From Tritrichomonas foetus (Eukaryota > Parabasalia > Tritrichomonadida > Tritrichomonadidae): DNA of 64,000 nt. Position 1 is the stretch's first letter; each line of letters begins with the position of its first letter. Positions 1 to 9,207 of this stretch are shown here, one piece after another. Location of the stretch: assembly GCA_001839685.1 (NCBI GenBank), contig MLAK01000649.1, forward strand, positions 1 through 64,000, in the 5' to 3' direction. Under the pieces are notes generated by a model that was not told the DNA's origin, did no database searches, and worked only from the letters and a program-made list of their open reading frames with translations. The position numbers and the translations under genes were made by a program.

Positions 1-537
1 GGTATAAAAATACATTAATGATTTTTGGAAAGACCGAGCGAAGGCGAGGGATTTCAAAAAGTTTTATTATTTTCAGGAGGTACCGAAATCACTTCTTATT
101 ATTACTAACTTCATATGAATAATAAATGTATTATTTAGAAATTTTACATTCAAAAACAGTTGTGATATGACTTTAAACAAAGAAAATAAAATTGAATTAT
201 ATAAGAATAAGCCATGTAGTCATCTTATTATTGACTATCATGAATTTATCAAATCCACAAGATTTATAAACTATTCAACAAAATGGAATATTATTCAATA
301 GTTTATTATATTCATTTAACCGTTTTGAAATTTCTATCGTTATCGAAATTGAATATAAATTGTGAATCGTATTTAATTTCTGCTTCAACATGGCGAAATA
401 AATAATATTTCATATTATAATAATAAACTCAACTCATAAGTGAATTACATTTCATCACCTTTTTCTGAGAAAACACAGAAATTTTTCAGAATCGACATGT
501 GACATAAAAACGAAGGAAAACAAAGTAAAAAAAACAA
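1..537. other. Intergenic, upstream of Rab32-like gene
   Basis: AT-rich sequence with no open frame that looks coding. A TCATCACCTTTTT stretch near 454 resembles a trichomonad initiator but lies about 80 bases before the Rab start. The first 60 bases hold a short GC-richer patch (about 33-51) of unknown meaning. Confidence 0.5.
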
Positions 538-1194
538 ATGGTCGAATTAAACCCATCAGACGCACAAGGGCAAATAAATAAAATTCTTAAAGTGCTTGTT
601 GTCGGCGAAATGGGCACAGGTAAAACTTCACTCATCAGGCAGTACGTCCAAGGCTTTTTCTCCGATTTTTATAAGACAACAATCGGCGTCGATTTCGCAA
701 ATAAAGATATAGTGTGGGACGATCACACAACAATCAGTCTCCAACTCTGGGATATTGCCGGTCAGGAGCGATATGGAAATATGACCCATGTTTACTACCA
801 GGAGGCCTGTGCAGCATTTGTCGTTTTCGATGTGACCCGCGTATCGTCGCTCGAGATGGTCAAGGAGTGGAAGAAGGACATCGACGAGAAAGTCCTCACA
901 TCCGAAAAGCAGCCAATCCCCTGCCTTTTGCTCGGAAATAAAATCGACCTCTGCCAGGAGGGAGTCTGGGCCAAGAGCAAGGAGGAAATGGACCAGTTTG
1001 TCGCTGAAAACCGCTTCATAGGATTCGTCGAGACAAGCGCCAGAAACGGCACCAACATTGACGAGGCCGCAAGAACGCTCATCAAATATATCATGGATAA
1101 CCACATAGAGCCTGACTCAAACGAAAAAACAGGCGTCGATTTGAAGGCACAGCCAAACCCTGCGAATGGCGCGGGGGGCGGATGTTGCCATTAA
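538..1194 (+). CDS. Rab32/38-like small GTPase
   Basis: A 218-residue Rab GTPase, expected to cycle on and off membranes as a vesicle-traffic switch. Visible motifs are the P-loop GEMGTGKT (23-30), switch II WDIAGQE (71-77), the guanine-specificity motif NKID (134-137) and ETSA (165-168). The C-terminus is Gly-rich and ends in CCH, a plausible geranylgeranylation site close to the usual Rab CC tail. The Ile in WDIAGQE, in place of the common Thr, and the following ERYGNMTHVYYQEA segment are hallmarks of the Rab32/38 subfamily, which acts at lysosome-related organelles and mitochondria in animals. The role here is inferred. The coding sequence is markedly GC-richer than its flanks, which suggests good expression. 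The stop reads TAAA. The start is the first ATG of the frame and fits the Rab N-terminal length. Confidence 0.9.
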   Translation: MVELNPSDAQGQINKILKVLVVGEMGTGKTSLIRQYVQGFFSDFYKTTIGVDFANKDIVWDDHTTISLQLWDIAGQERYGNMTHVYYQEACAAFVVFDVTRVSSLEMVKEWKKDIDEKVLTSEKQPIPCLLLGNKIDLCQEGVWAKSKEEMDQFVAENRFIGFVETSARNGTNIDEAARTLIKYIMDNHIEPDSNEKTGVDLKAQPNPANGAGGGCCH

Positions 1195-1275
1195 ATTTAA
1201 CTAAATCTTCACATTTTCTGTTCAAATTTGCAATCTACTTCATACTTTTTATTACTTTTGTGATTTTTTGTGAAA

Positions 1276-1508
1276 ATGTCGTCTTCCGGAATTTTCGAGT
1301 TTTGTTTCCCCAAAAGGCTGAATACGATAATCAGCCTTAGCTACTGGTCAGTGTGTATAATAAATATGTTCCTTGATATGGTTTCATTTATCCCATTCTT
1401 TTTCGTTTGAAAACTGGAAAACCCTTTGACAGTGAACAAATAAATCATACTCCAATTACTAAAATTGTTAAAGATTATAAACCTACGAATTTGGATCTTT
1501 CTTGTTGA
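1276..1508 (+). pseudogene. Short broken membrane-protein remnant
   Basis: An ATG at 1276 opens a 44-codon frame ending in TGA at 1408-1410. It contains a basic cytosolic-looking start (CFPKRLNT) followed by a hydrophobic segment of roughly 25 residues that would span a membrane. Directly after it a different frame continues with a hydrophilic, protein-like stretch (KTGKPFDSEQINHTP and onwards) up to TGA at 1506-1508. One frameshift near 1400 would join them. No family is recognised. It could be a decayed gene, a gene with an unrecognised intron, or chance; composition is the only evidence. Confidence 0.3.
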
Positions 1509-1989
1509 ATTATTCAATAACTACTGCTGATACAAAAAAATAATGATGGTTAATCAACAATGCGAAAATGTGTTATTCATTCTGAAGAAAATACAAGAAA
1601 TAATTAAACATATTTAATTCAACAGTTCATTATTCTGAAAATGATTGTCAATACTCGTGACTAGACATAATTGATATCACTCACTCCAAAACATTCATGC
1701 AATTCTTATAGCTTCACCAAGTGTTGCTGTCATGTGATAAAATAATTTTAAACTGGTCACCAACATAATGAATGTGGTATTGCCTGTAAAGAGACAGGAT
1801 AATGTCCATTGGAATTGATTTTAGAGTTTTAATAGGAAAAAAAAATGACTACTCAAAGTTCCGCAGTAATTTCATGGGGAAATACAAAAAAATCGCATAA
1901 ATAAAGTAAAAAAAGATAGGCATTATCTCGTTTAATTGATTAAGATTTGATTGAACTAAATTAAGTAGAATTAAGTAAAATGAATTAAA
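1509..1989. other. Intergenic
   Basis: AT-rich spacer between the remnant above and the convergent EF-hand gene. I see no coding frame, RNA gene or repeat in it. Confidence 0.5.
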
Positions 1990-4392
1990 TTAGATTGTCT
2001 TGCTGTTGTTCACGTCTTCACAGAATCTCTTCCAGTCGACTTCGTCAGAGATGTTCACTCTGTACTTGCGGATGAGTGAAGTTGTTTGAGAAGCCCTGAT
2101 TACGATATCAATGAGTCCGAGTCTTTGTTGGAATTCTCTTGTTGATATAGTTGGTGTGTTTACTCCATTAAAGATCATTTCAATTCTTCTGTGCCTTGCG
2201 AGCAGTTTCTCACGAATCTGGCTGCAGGTTGTTGTTGCTTCTCTGTCGACTTCAGATGAGATTGGTGCTGCTGTGATGGATGATCTTGATTCGGCACTGG
2301 TGATGTCTTCTTCATCAAGGGCGCGAAGGAACGTGTTGTAGTTGAAATATTCTGGTCTCTTTGTGTCTCTGAATACTTCAACAATTTGTTCAAGCTCATT
2401 GCGGTTCAGTGGGAAGTCAACTTGTGCGAAGCAAGATTGAACTTTGTATTTGACGATGTTTCCATTATGAAGGCTGTCATATGGCTCGAATAGATTCAAT
2501 GGGTGGAATCTTCTCTGTGAAGCGAAGCTCTTCAGCCTCTTCAAGAAGCTGTGAATTTCGGGGGTGAGTTCAGGAATTGGATCGATGGCGGTGGGGGTGG
2601 CCTCTAACTGTGGCTCTGTGGCCTGCCTTTGGGTTTCACTGATTCCGTCACGGACAAGTTTGGAATCATTTGCCAACTGAAGATAGTTGATATTTGACGA
2701 GCCAGAAACGCGGTAGTAGGCAACAACAGCACGAAGTTCAGCTGGCGTGATTCCGCATGGAAGGTTGTATAAGAAATTAACAAATTGCTCGTTATTGACA
2801 AGGCCGTTCTTGAGTCTGTCTCTGGAGCGGAATCCGGCAACAAGTTCGTCTGTTGATGCAAAAGAGCTGTTGATTTTATTGACGATATCGGCGATGTGTT
2901 TGGGTGGTGGATTGGATTCAACTGGCGGTCTGGAGGTTAGGACAGATAATCCTAATGAATCTTCGGCGCATTTTGAGTTGGTTTCGTATTCTCTGATTGG
3001 TTGATCGACTTGAGCACATAAATCGCGCCAGCAAACTGTTCCTCTCTCGTTTCCTGGGAAAGCATCTCGAAGGGCTGCAATATCTTGATGTGTGCAGTCG
3101 AAGCGAACGAATTGAAGAATTGATGAAAGTTGCATTGATGCAATATTTCCAGAATTTTCGCGATCGAATCTCATTGCAACGCGGGCGAGTTGTTGGCGTG
3201 TTTGGTAAAGGTGATCTCTAAGGCGTGGAATTACATCACCGAGTGTGACAGTGCGTGTTGTGCTTTGTGGTTCAACAGCTTGAAGGAAATCACGATAACG
3301 GATTTGACCATTACTAGTGAATAATGATGCAATGCTTTCAATTTCTTCATATGAAAGGTCAATTTTCATACCTGAAACGATACGAATGAATTTATGGAGT
3401 GGAATTTCATCACCTGCGTATCCTTCACGCTGAAGGCCTGCGAAGTGCAAATGTGTGTTAATTCTACGATCAGCAATTGTACCTTTTGCAGCCTGGAGTA
3501 AAACTTCGGGTGTTTGTTGCTTCTGATATTGGGCGCCCTCTTGGGCAACAGTCTGTAAGTACGATGTAGCGTGTGGTGGCGGCGGCAATACAAACTCGTC
3601 TATTGCTTTGATGAAGAGGTTGTAGTTGCAGAATCCTGAGCTTTCATCATCGAGGAATGAATTTGCGATTTCTTCATAACCGCGTGGAGAAATGCTGGCG
3701 CCAAAAGACGATAAGATTGAAGTGAACATTCTGAAGGTCATTTTTCCGGTATTGAGACGATCTTGCTGTGTGAAGAATTTTCTGGGCTCGATTTCTCTGC
3801 TCTTGATGTAAGTCGCAAGTTCTGTGAATGATGGGGTTGGAGCTGGAACGCTGATGACTTTATTGCCCTGCTGAGATTTGTTTGCGTTATAAACGTCATT
3901 TGCGAGTCTTAAATAGTCAATTTTGTCGCCAATTAAATAACAGTTGACAATCGTTCGGGTCGTTGGTGTAGCTCCGAAGGCCCTGTAAAAGTTATCTGGA
4001 TTTACATGACCTAGGTTCATCCTGTCGAATGGAGCCAAAACTTCACGGACGTTTTGTCTTCTACGCAGCAACTCGCGTTGCAAGTCAAGAAGCTCCTTCG
4101 TGCAGTCTGGTGGTCTGGCAGAAATTGTCTTATTGAAGCTGCAAGCATTTTCAATATCGTGGATTAATTTATAGACATCGATGCCATCTTCTTTGGCATA
4201 AACAATCGAAAGTGTGTGAATGTTTCTGCTTGAGAGATTGATGCCGATTGTGCCGAGCCAGCGATAAAGGCTGGTTTGGGAAATGATTCCTCTGCGTTTT
4301 ACATCGTAGCAAAGGAGTTCATTTTCGACATCAACTGCGTGGCTGGTTGTGAAGTCTTTGATTCTTTGTAAGATGCTTTCAACACCGTCCAT
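1990..4392 (-). CDS. Degenerate EF-hand repeat protein
   Basis: About 800 residues built from repeated units of roughly 100-130 residues, each carrying EF-hand-like helix-loop-helix segments. Loops can be read as FDRMNLGHVN, QDRLNTGKMT, FDRENSGNIA, RDRLKNGLVN and YDSLHNGNIV. These keep the Asp, Asn and Gly spacing and the hydrophobic residue of an EF loop, but many calcium ligands are missing, so calcium binding may be weak or lost. There is no signal peptide or membrane segment, so it is probably cytosolic or cytoskeletal. The longest open frame starts further upstream with TTG at 4476. I place the start at the ATG at 4392 (MDGVESILQRI), where the conserved helical sequence begins. The family is recognised, but no specific ortholog is. 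Confidence 0.7.
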   Translation of the reverse strand: MDGVESILQRIKDFTTSHAVDVENELLCYDVKRRGIISQTSLYRWLGTIGINLSSRNIHTLSIVYAKEDGIDVYKLIHDIENACSFNKTISARPPDCTKELLDLQRELLRRRQNVREVLAPFDRMNLGHVNPDNFYRAFGATPTTRTIVNCYLIGDKIDYLRLANDVYNANKSQQGNKVISVPAPTPSFTELATYIKSREIEPRKFFTQQDRLNTGKMTFRMFTSILSSFGASISPRGYEEIANSFLDDESSGFCNYNLFIKAIDEFVLPPPPHATSYLQTVAQEGAQYQKQQTPEVLLQAAKGTIADRRINTHLHFAGLQREGYAGDEIPLHKFIRIVSGMKIDLSYEEIESIASLFTSNGQIRYRDFLQAVEPQSTTRTVTLGDVIPRLRDHLYQTRQQLARVAMRFDRENSGNIASMQLSSILQFVRFDCTHQDIAALRDAFPGNERGTVCWRDLCAQVDQPIREYETNSKCAEDSLGLSVLTSRPPVESNPPPKHIADIVNKINSSFASTDELVAGFRSRDRLKNGLVNNEQFVNFLYNLPCGITPAELRAVVAYYRVSGSSNINYLQLANDSKLVRDGISETQRQATEPQLEATPTAIDPIPELTPEIHSFLKRLKSFASQRRFHPLNLFEPYDSLHNGNIVKYKVQSCFAQVDFPLNRNELEQIVEVFRDTKRPEYFNYNTFLRALDEEDITSAESRSSITAAPISSEVDREATTTCSQIREKLLARHRRIEMIFNGVNTPTISTREFQQRLGLIDIVIRASQTTSLIRKYRVNISDEVDWKRFCEDVNNSKTI

Positions 4393-5929
4393 TTTTAATA
4401 AAAAAATTTTCTGAATAATAAAGAATAACATCCTTCGAGGAAATAAAGTAGTTAAAAAGTTAGGAATGTTATTCAAAAAGTTGAACCAGTGTGGAAATTG
4501 ATTTCGTTGAGTATTAGATTATTCGAATTTAGAATAGGTCTATTTAAAGAATTGTATTTTTAAATAATAAAGAATGCAGTGAAAATGAAATATATCCATT
4601 TGATATCAAGAAAAATTGGAATTATCTTCTTGCGAAATGTAAAGTATTGAAATGAAAATTAATTCAGGAATGTTTAGAATTTAGTGATCATAGGATTATT
4701 TTTTCATGTCACTTCATAAATATCCATTCAATAGTTTGGCTAAAGAATCAGAATATTTTCAAATGATAAGTTGACAAGTTCTTTTCGAGTGTACTTTTGG
4801 GTAGTAGGATTTATTTTTTAATCATAAATCATTTTTGGTGATTTGAAAGTAAAAATTAATAATTGATTTTTTGGAAATAGGTCAGAAATACTCTCCTCGT
4901 CCAAGATATAATTTGATTTTAACAAATAGCAGAAATAATGGGATTCCTCAGGTACAAAATTCGAGAATTTCAGATTTCTAATATATTATTCATTTTTGTT
5001 CATTTTGAAATATTTTGATTATTTTTTAATACCAAGATGATTACATCTGAGAATGGCTAAACGGTCATGAAAATCCATGCGTTAGGGAATAATCATCTGA
5101 ATTTTCTTTCAATAAAAATTTATCGTTAAATTCAAAAATTGATAAGAAAAGCGTTTATTTTTTCATTTCTGACAAAATTGAATTACTTATGGCAAGAAAA
5201 TAATATATGTGATTTCGAGACTACAAAATAGAATTGGTTAAAAACATAAATTATTTTCTCCATACAAATTCCTGAAATTTAAAACTTCTCAATTGTAACA
5301 GGAATAGATCAATGAAATAGAGAAAAAGACGTTAAGATTTAAAACAAGATAAACTTTTTTCTGACATCTAAAAAATAACAAGGTATTTCTAGAAAGGAAT
5401 TGATTCGTGAATTTTGTCTCACCAAATCTAAATATCGTGATAATTGAGTATGAATAATCCCTAATGTCGTCAATATGTCTTCACGTCTTTTTCGCTATTG
5501 ATATGAAAATGATTATTTATTGTATCACATATATGAGTAATTTCGATATTATTTTTACACTTTAGTTGAGCAATCATTAACTCACTCCAAATAGAAATCA
5601 TTATCTCTTGAAGAATCATTGTGAAAATTGCGTATTTTCCACATTTCCTTCTCCTGAACACATAGAACAAGTCATTTGTTCAACACCTAATTTACTGTAT
5701 GGTTTTCGACTACTTTTTTCCTCGAACCTAATTTCGATTGATATCACAGATGGAATATTCAAATTTTTTGTAGAATTCATGAAGAAGCAAAGTGTGAAAG
5801 AATATAAAAATATATGTTATATTTGGACTAATGTCATAGAAATATAAGTTTTATTATCAAAAAGATTTAAATAAAATGTTTGCTCTTAAAATTCACAGAA
5901 TTAATAAAAATTAAAATAAAAAAATGTAA
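4393..5929. other. Long AT-rich intergenic region
   Basis: About 1.5 kb without a credible gene. Small open frames occur on both strands (for example 5608-5847 plus) but have no recognisable domain. A short start-less frame near 4840-4983 has protein-like composition but is only about 40 codons. Confidence 0.5.
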
Positions 5930-8221
5930 TTATTCAACAGTTGAGCGAGTTTCAAGAGCCGATGAAAGCATATCAATAAATTCACGTTCAGTTGCTCTTG
6001 CAACTCCTTTTCTCACTGCAATACATCCTTGATTAGATACCCAAACAGAATCTGGTAATTTCACTCCTTTTCTTTCATGATGCAGCATATTCCAAATGCA
6101 CTTTTCCATTTCTGGTTCTGGTTCGACTTTCTTAAAGAAGTCAATTAAAGGCAAGCAAACTTTAATGTCAAGTACTTTAACACCCTCTTGCATGACTCGA
6201 ATGTTTGCGAATGGATTTGTAAGTTTATTTACAGTAAATGAAAATCTATGTGTCACTTTTGAACCTTCATTCAATCCATTAATCGACCATTCTGGAACTT
6301 GCGGTGGTGTCAGTGAAACAGGAACATCGAAATAGACAACAATAGATGGTACTACACCTTTTGCAGATAGTCTCATATCAATACAAAGTGATCTATACTT
6401 TGGAACAATCACTGATGCAACTTCAACTGTCATTGCATGATAAACTGGACTTACTTCAATGAATTCGCGATGAACACCCATGAAATCAAGATCAAAAGTA
6501 GAAAATGGATATGCCAATGCAGCTGATATTAAACCAACTTCACAAGCATTTGCTAGAACAAATGGGGAAATAGGTGGCTCATCTGTACAATTTGCAGGTG
6601 ATGTACCGGGTGAACTAATCCTTCTACGACTTGATTCAAGTTTTTGTTGACGTTTTTCGAGGTTTCTTTCCATGACCATTTTATAAATTGGATCTTTTAA
6701 GAGTTCTGCAAGTGATTCTAATTCATCACTTTGTGAGCTCATTGTTAAAGCTGCAACAAGTTCAATTTTCAACAAAACAGGAAGTTGACTTGAACTTGAA
6801 GTTCGAATTACTTGGAATTTTGAACGTTGTGCATCGTTTTGTTGTTGGGAACCAAATAGAATCTCTTTAATTGATTGCATTAATGGTGCTGATAAGTGAA
6901 CAGGGACAAATTGTGCAATATAAATCATGAAAAGTGCACGAACACTTAAATCATTAATAGATTGACAAACTTCAAGTGTTGCTTGGATTTGTGGCATGAA
7001 ATATACCTTTTGTTTCCACATGTAAAGTGCTATACAAGATGCAGCAAGTCTCCAATGAATGATATCGTCTTGTTTAGATAATAATTTGAAAACTTCGGTA
7101 GTTATGTCAATGGAACTGTGTGCAGCCATTAAAGATGAAATTGCGACTAAATCAGCAAAAATATCCTTGACTTTGGCACTTTCGTTGGCTTTGGCGAGAA
7201 CTTGCTTTAAAATGCCAAATGACATGGCAACATCAGCAAATAATGCTATAACATTAAAATCATATGCTTGATTTGAGGCAAATAATACATCTTGTACGCG
7301 AGAGAAGAAATGATGACTTGGTGACATTTTAATGATTTGTAAAGCCGTTACAAGAAGTTCTGTTCTCATTCCATCACTATAAGGGTGTGAAATGATATCC
7401 AAAATATTTGGTAATATTGCAGATGGTGGAAAATCGATAATTTTGGAAAAGTCAATGCATTCCGGCATCGAAGTCAAAAGGTAGCACGCTGAAGAAATGG
7501 AAACGTGTGGAAGTAAAGAAATGATTGTTTGAATTGATGGATGAATTTGTTGAAGAATAAACGATAAATGTTTCACGTTTAATAAATGGCCGTGTGTGAA
7601 AGCGATTTGAAGGAGCTCTGTTTGATATTTATTGAGCTTTTCTTGGATATTTGGATAATCAATTGTTATAAAGAACATCAGAAGGTTCAATACGATGAAT
7701 AATAATTTTGGCAATTTTGAAGAAAGTTGTTCGAGAGTTGCTTTCACGATATTTTCGTCAATTTTGATGAAGTTTCTGAAATTGTAAATTAAATAAAAAG
7801 CTGCATATCGTAAATTGGCATTTTTGACTGATAAAAACTGGTTGATGAAAGTAAAGTTATGGAACTCCTTAATAATGCAGGAAGATGGGCAGGAGCAAAG
7901 GGCGATTAAAATTGGCTCCGCGCATTTGTTGTCTTCCGTCAATTCGGATTTAATGGTTGGCAATAATGAAGTCCAGAAAGACTCTGGAAGGTTTAAATCG
8001 CGCAAAGCAAAAAGAACGGTCTGTTTGAATTCCAGTTTTAGCTTCGATAATCCGAGAAATTGAAGTATATGTTTGGATATTTTGGAATGATCAAGTTGTG
8101 GTGATGTTGCAAGATACTCAATGTAATTTACGAATTCTTCGGTTTTACGTGGAATTGATTTTGTTGAGGCAGCCTGTGGAGTAATGTCGTCAAAAGGAAG
8201 GGAAGAACTTTTCCCTTTCAT
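5930..8221 (-). CDS. Adaptin-like alpha-solenoid protein with C-terminal appendage-like region
   Basis: A 763-residue protein. Residues of roughly 40-540 are Leu/Ile-rich amphipathic helices in a HEAT/ARM-like solenoid. A basic Ser-rich hinge (near RRRISSPGTSP) follows, then about 200 residues rich in beta-type sequence and ending in an alternating hydrophobic segment. This order (solenoid, flexible hinge, C-terminal sandwich) is that of large adaptor or coat subunits (AP, COPI-gamma, TSET classes), so a vesicle-coat role is plausible. That is inferred from architecture; I do not recognise a specific subunit. A TCACGC initiator-like sequence (A at 8239) lies 18 bases before the ATG, which supports this start. 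Unlike the neighbouring EF-hand gene, the ATG is the first codon of the frame. Confidence 0.45.
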   Translation of the reverse strand: MKGKSSSLPFDDITPQAASTKSIPRKTEEFVNYIEYLATSPQLDHSKISKHILQFLGLSKLKLEFKQTVLFALRDLNLPESFWTSLLPTIKSELTEDNKCAEPILIALCSCPSSCIIKEFHNFTFINQFLSVKNANLRYAAFYLIYNFRNFIKIDENIVKATLEQLSSKLPKLLFIVLNLLMFFITIDYPNIQEKLNKYQTELLQIAFTHGHLLNVKHLSFILQQIHPSIQTIISLLPHVSISSACYLLTSMPECIDFSKIIDFPPSAILPNILDIISHPYSDGMRTELLVTALQIIKMSPSHHFFSRVQDVLFASNQAYDFNVIALFADVAMSFGILKQVLAKANESAKVKDIFADLVAISSLMAAHSSIDITTEVFKLLSKQDDIIHWRLAASCIALYMWKQKVYFMPQIQATLEVCQSINDLSVRALFMIYIAQFVPVHLSAPLMQSIKEILFGSQQQNDAQRSKFQVIRTSSSSQLPVLLKIELVAALTMSSQSDELESLAELLKDPIYKMVMERNLEKRQQKLESSRRRISSPGTSPANCTDEPPISPFVLANACEVGLISAALAYPFSTFDLDFMGVHREFIEVSPVYHAMTVEVASVIVPKYRSLCIDMRLSAKGVVPSIVVYFDVPVSLTPPQVPEWSINGLNEGSKVTHRFSFTVNKLTNPFANIRVMQEGVKVLDIKVCLPLIDFFKKVEPEPEMEKCIWNMLHHERKGVKLPDSVWVSNQGCIAVRKGVARATEREFIDMLSSALETRSTVE

Positions 8222-8471
8222 TCCGATTTTTTTTTGCGTGAAATTTTTACCCCTATCGTCTTTTAATCGGGAATTGTGAAATGAAAATAGAGCTTTTTTT
8301 TATGATTTTTACTTCATCTTATTTCCAGACTATTATACTATATATATGTAGAAAACTACATTAAATATTTATATTAGTAATTTATCATTGGAAAAATTAT
8401 TATTGAAGAAGAAATTTATGTTTAAAATGTCAATAACATGAAATATATGCTGAAATAATGAAATTAACAAA

Positions 8472-8479
8472 TCATTTTT
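8472..8479 (+). promoter_or_regulatory. Initiator (Inr) before the 8500 gene
   Basis: TCATTTTT, which fits the trichomonad Inr (TCA then pyrimidine then T/A, with the A as transcript start). It sits 26 bases before the ATG. Confidence 0.45.
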
Positions 8480-8499
8480 AAATAATAAACGTGCATACT

Positions 8500-9039
8500 A
8501 TGAATGCAAATGATATTCTCGAAGAAATGAAAAAGCTAAGATATGAATGCCGAATACTAAATGCAGAAATCATCAACCTACAAGGAAAGTCGAAAAGGAA
8601 AACTCAAACATTAGATTCAATAATTGATCAAAATAATGGAATGACCGAAAACGTTGATGTCCTTAAAAAGCAAATAATCAATTTTGAATTATGTGATGTT
8701 GATGAACTTCAGCGACAATATGAAGAAATACAAAAGGAAATCAAATCACATCAAGCAGAATATAAGGATCTCTGTAATGACATTTCTAAACTGGAAGATG
8801 CGCTCGATATTCAACGCGCTTCTACTCTTAAGCAAGATATTTATGGACAATTGAGCTGTGGCTATAGAACAGCTCCACTCAAGCAAATAAATAAAGAAGG
8901 ATGCGCAATTGCTCTGAAAAGATCTCTGGAAGACGAACTAAACGATTTACAAGAAAAAGGTGCACCTATACGAGTAATTGCTAAGAAAAGATCACAACTC
9001 TCGCATGTTGGTATCCTTTGTACACAATTGCGTATTTAG
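8500..9039 (+). CDS. Small coiled-coil protein, function unknown
   Basis: A 179-residue charged protein. Residues of about 5-115 show heptad-like spacing of Leu, Ile and Met among Glu and Lys, which indicates a long coiled coil. The C-terminal 60 residues contain a few Cys and basic residues (AKKRSQL) without a known motif. No family is recognised; a structural or scaffold role is possible. The longest open frame begins with GTG at 8491. The ATG at 8500 is preferred because a TCATTTTT initiator (A at 8474) lies 26 bases upstream. Confidence 0.6.
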   Translation: MNANDILEEMKKLRYECRILNAEIINLQGKSKRKTQTLDSIIDQNNGMTENVDVLKKQIINFELCDVDELQRQYEEIQKEIKSHQAEYKDLCNDISKLEDALDIQRASTLKQDIYGQLSCGYRTAPLKQINKEGCAIALKRSLEDELNDLQEKGAPIRVIAKKRSQLSHVGILCTQLRI

Positions 9040-9207
9040 TACTCTTTTTTGTATTATATTTGTTTTTACATAAAATAAATTTTTTATTAATTTTGCATTT
9101 TTTTAGAAAGAAAGATAAAGTGTAATAAAGTTTCTTGATGATTCATTTGTGAAGAAATAATCAACAGTTTGATGTATAAACAGTTTTATTAAGAAAGAAA
9201 ATAAACG

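Noticed and set aside
1314..1338. Perfect 8-base inverted repeat (AAGGCTGA, 9-base loop, TCAGCCTT) as an RNA hairpin
   Set aside because: It lies inside the coding-like remnant 1276-1410 and has no further stem or poly-U run, so a separate RNA element is not supported.
4840..4983. Start-less protein-like frame in the 4.4-5.9 kb intergenic region
   Set aside because: Only about 40 codons, no ATG, no Inr and no partner exon; too weak to call.
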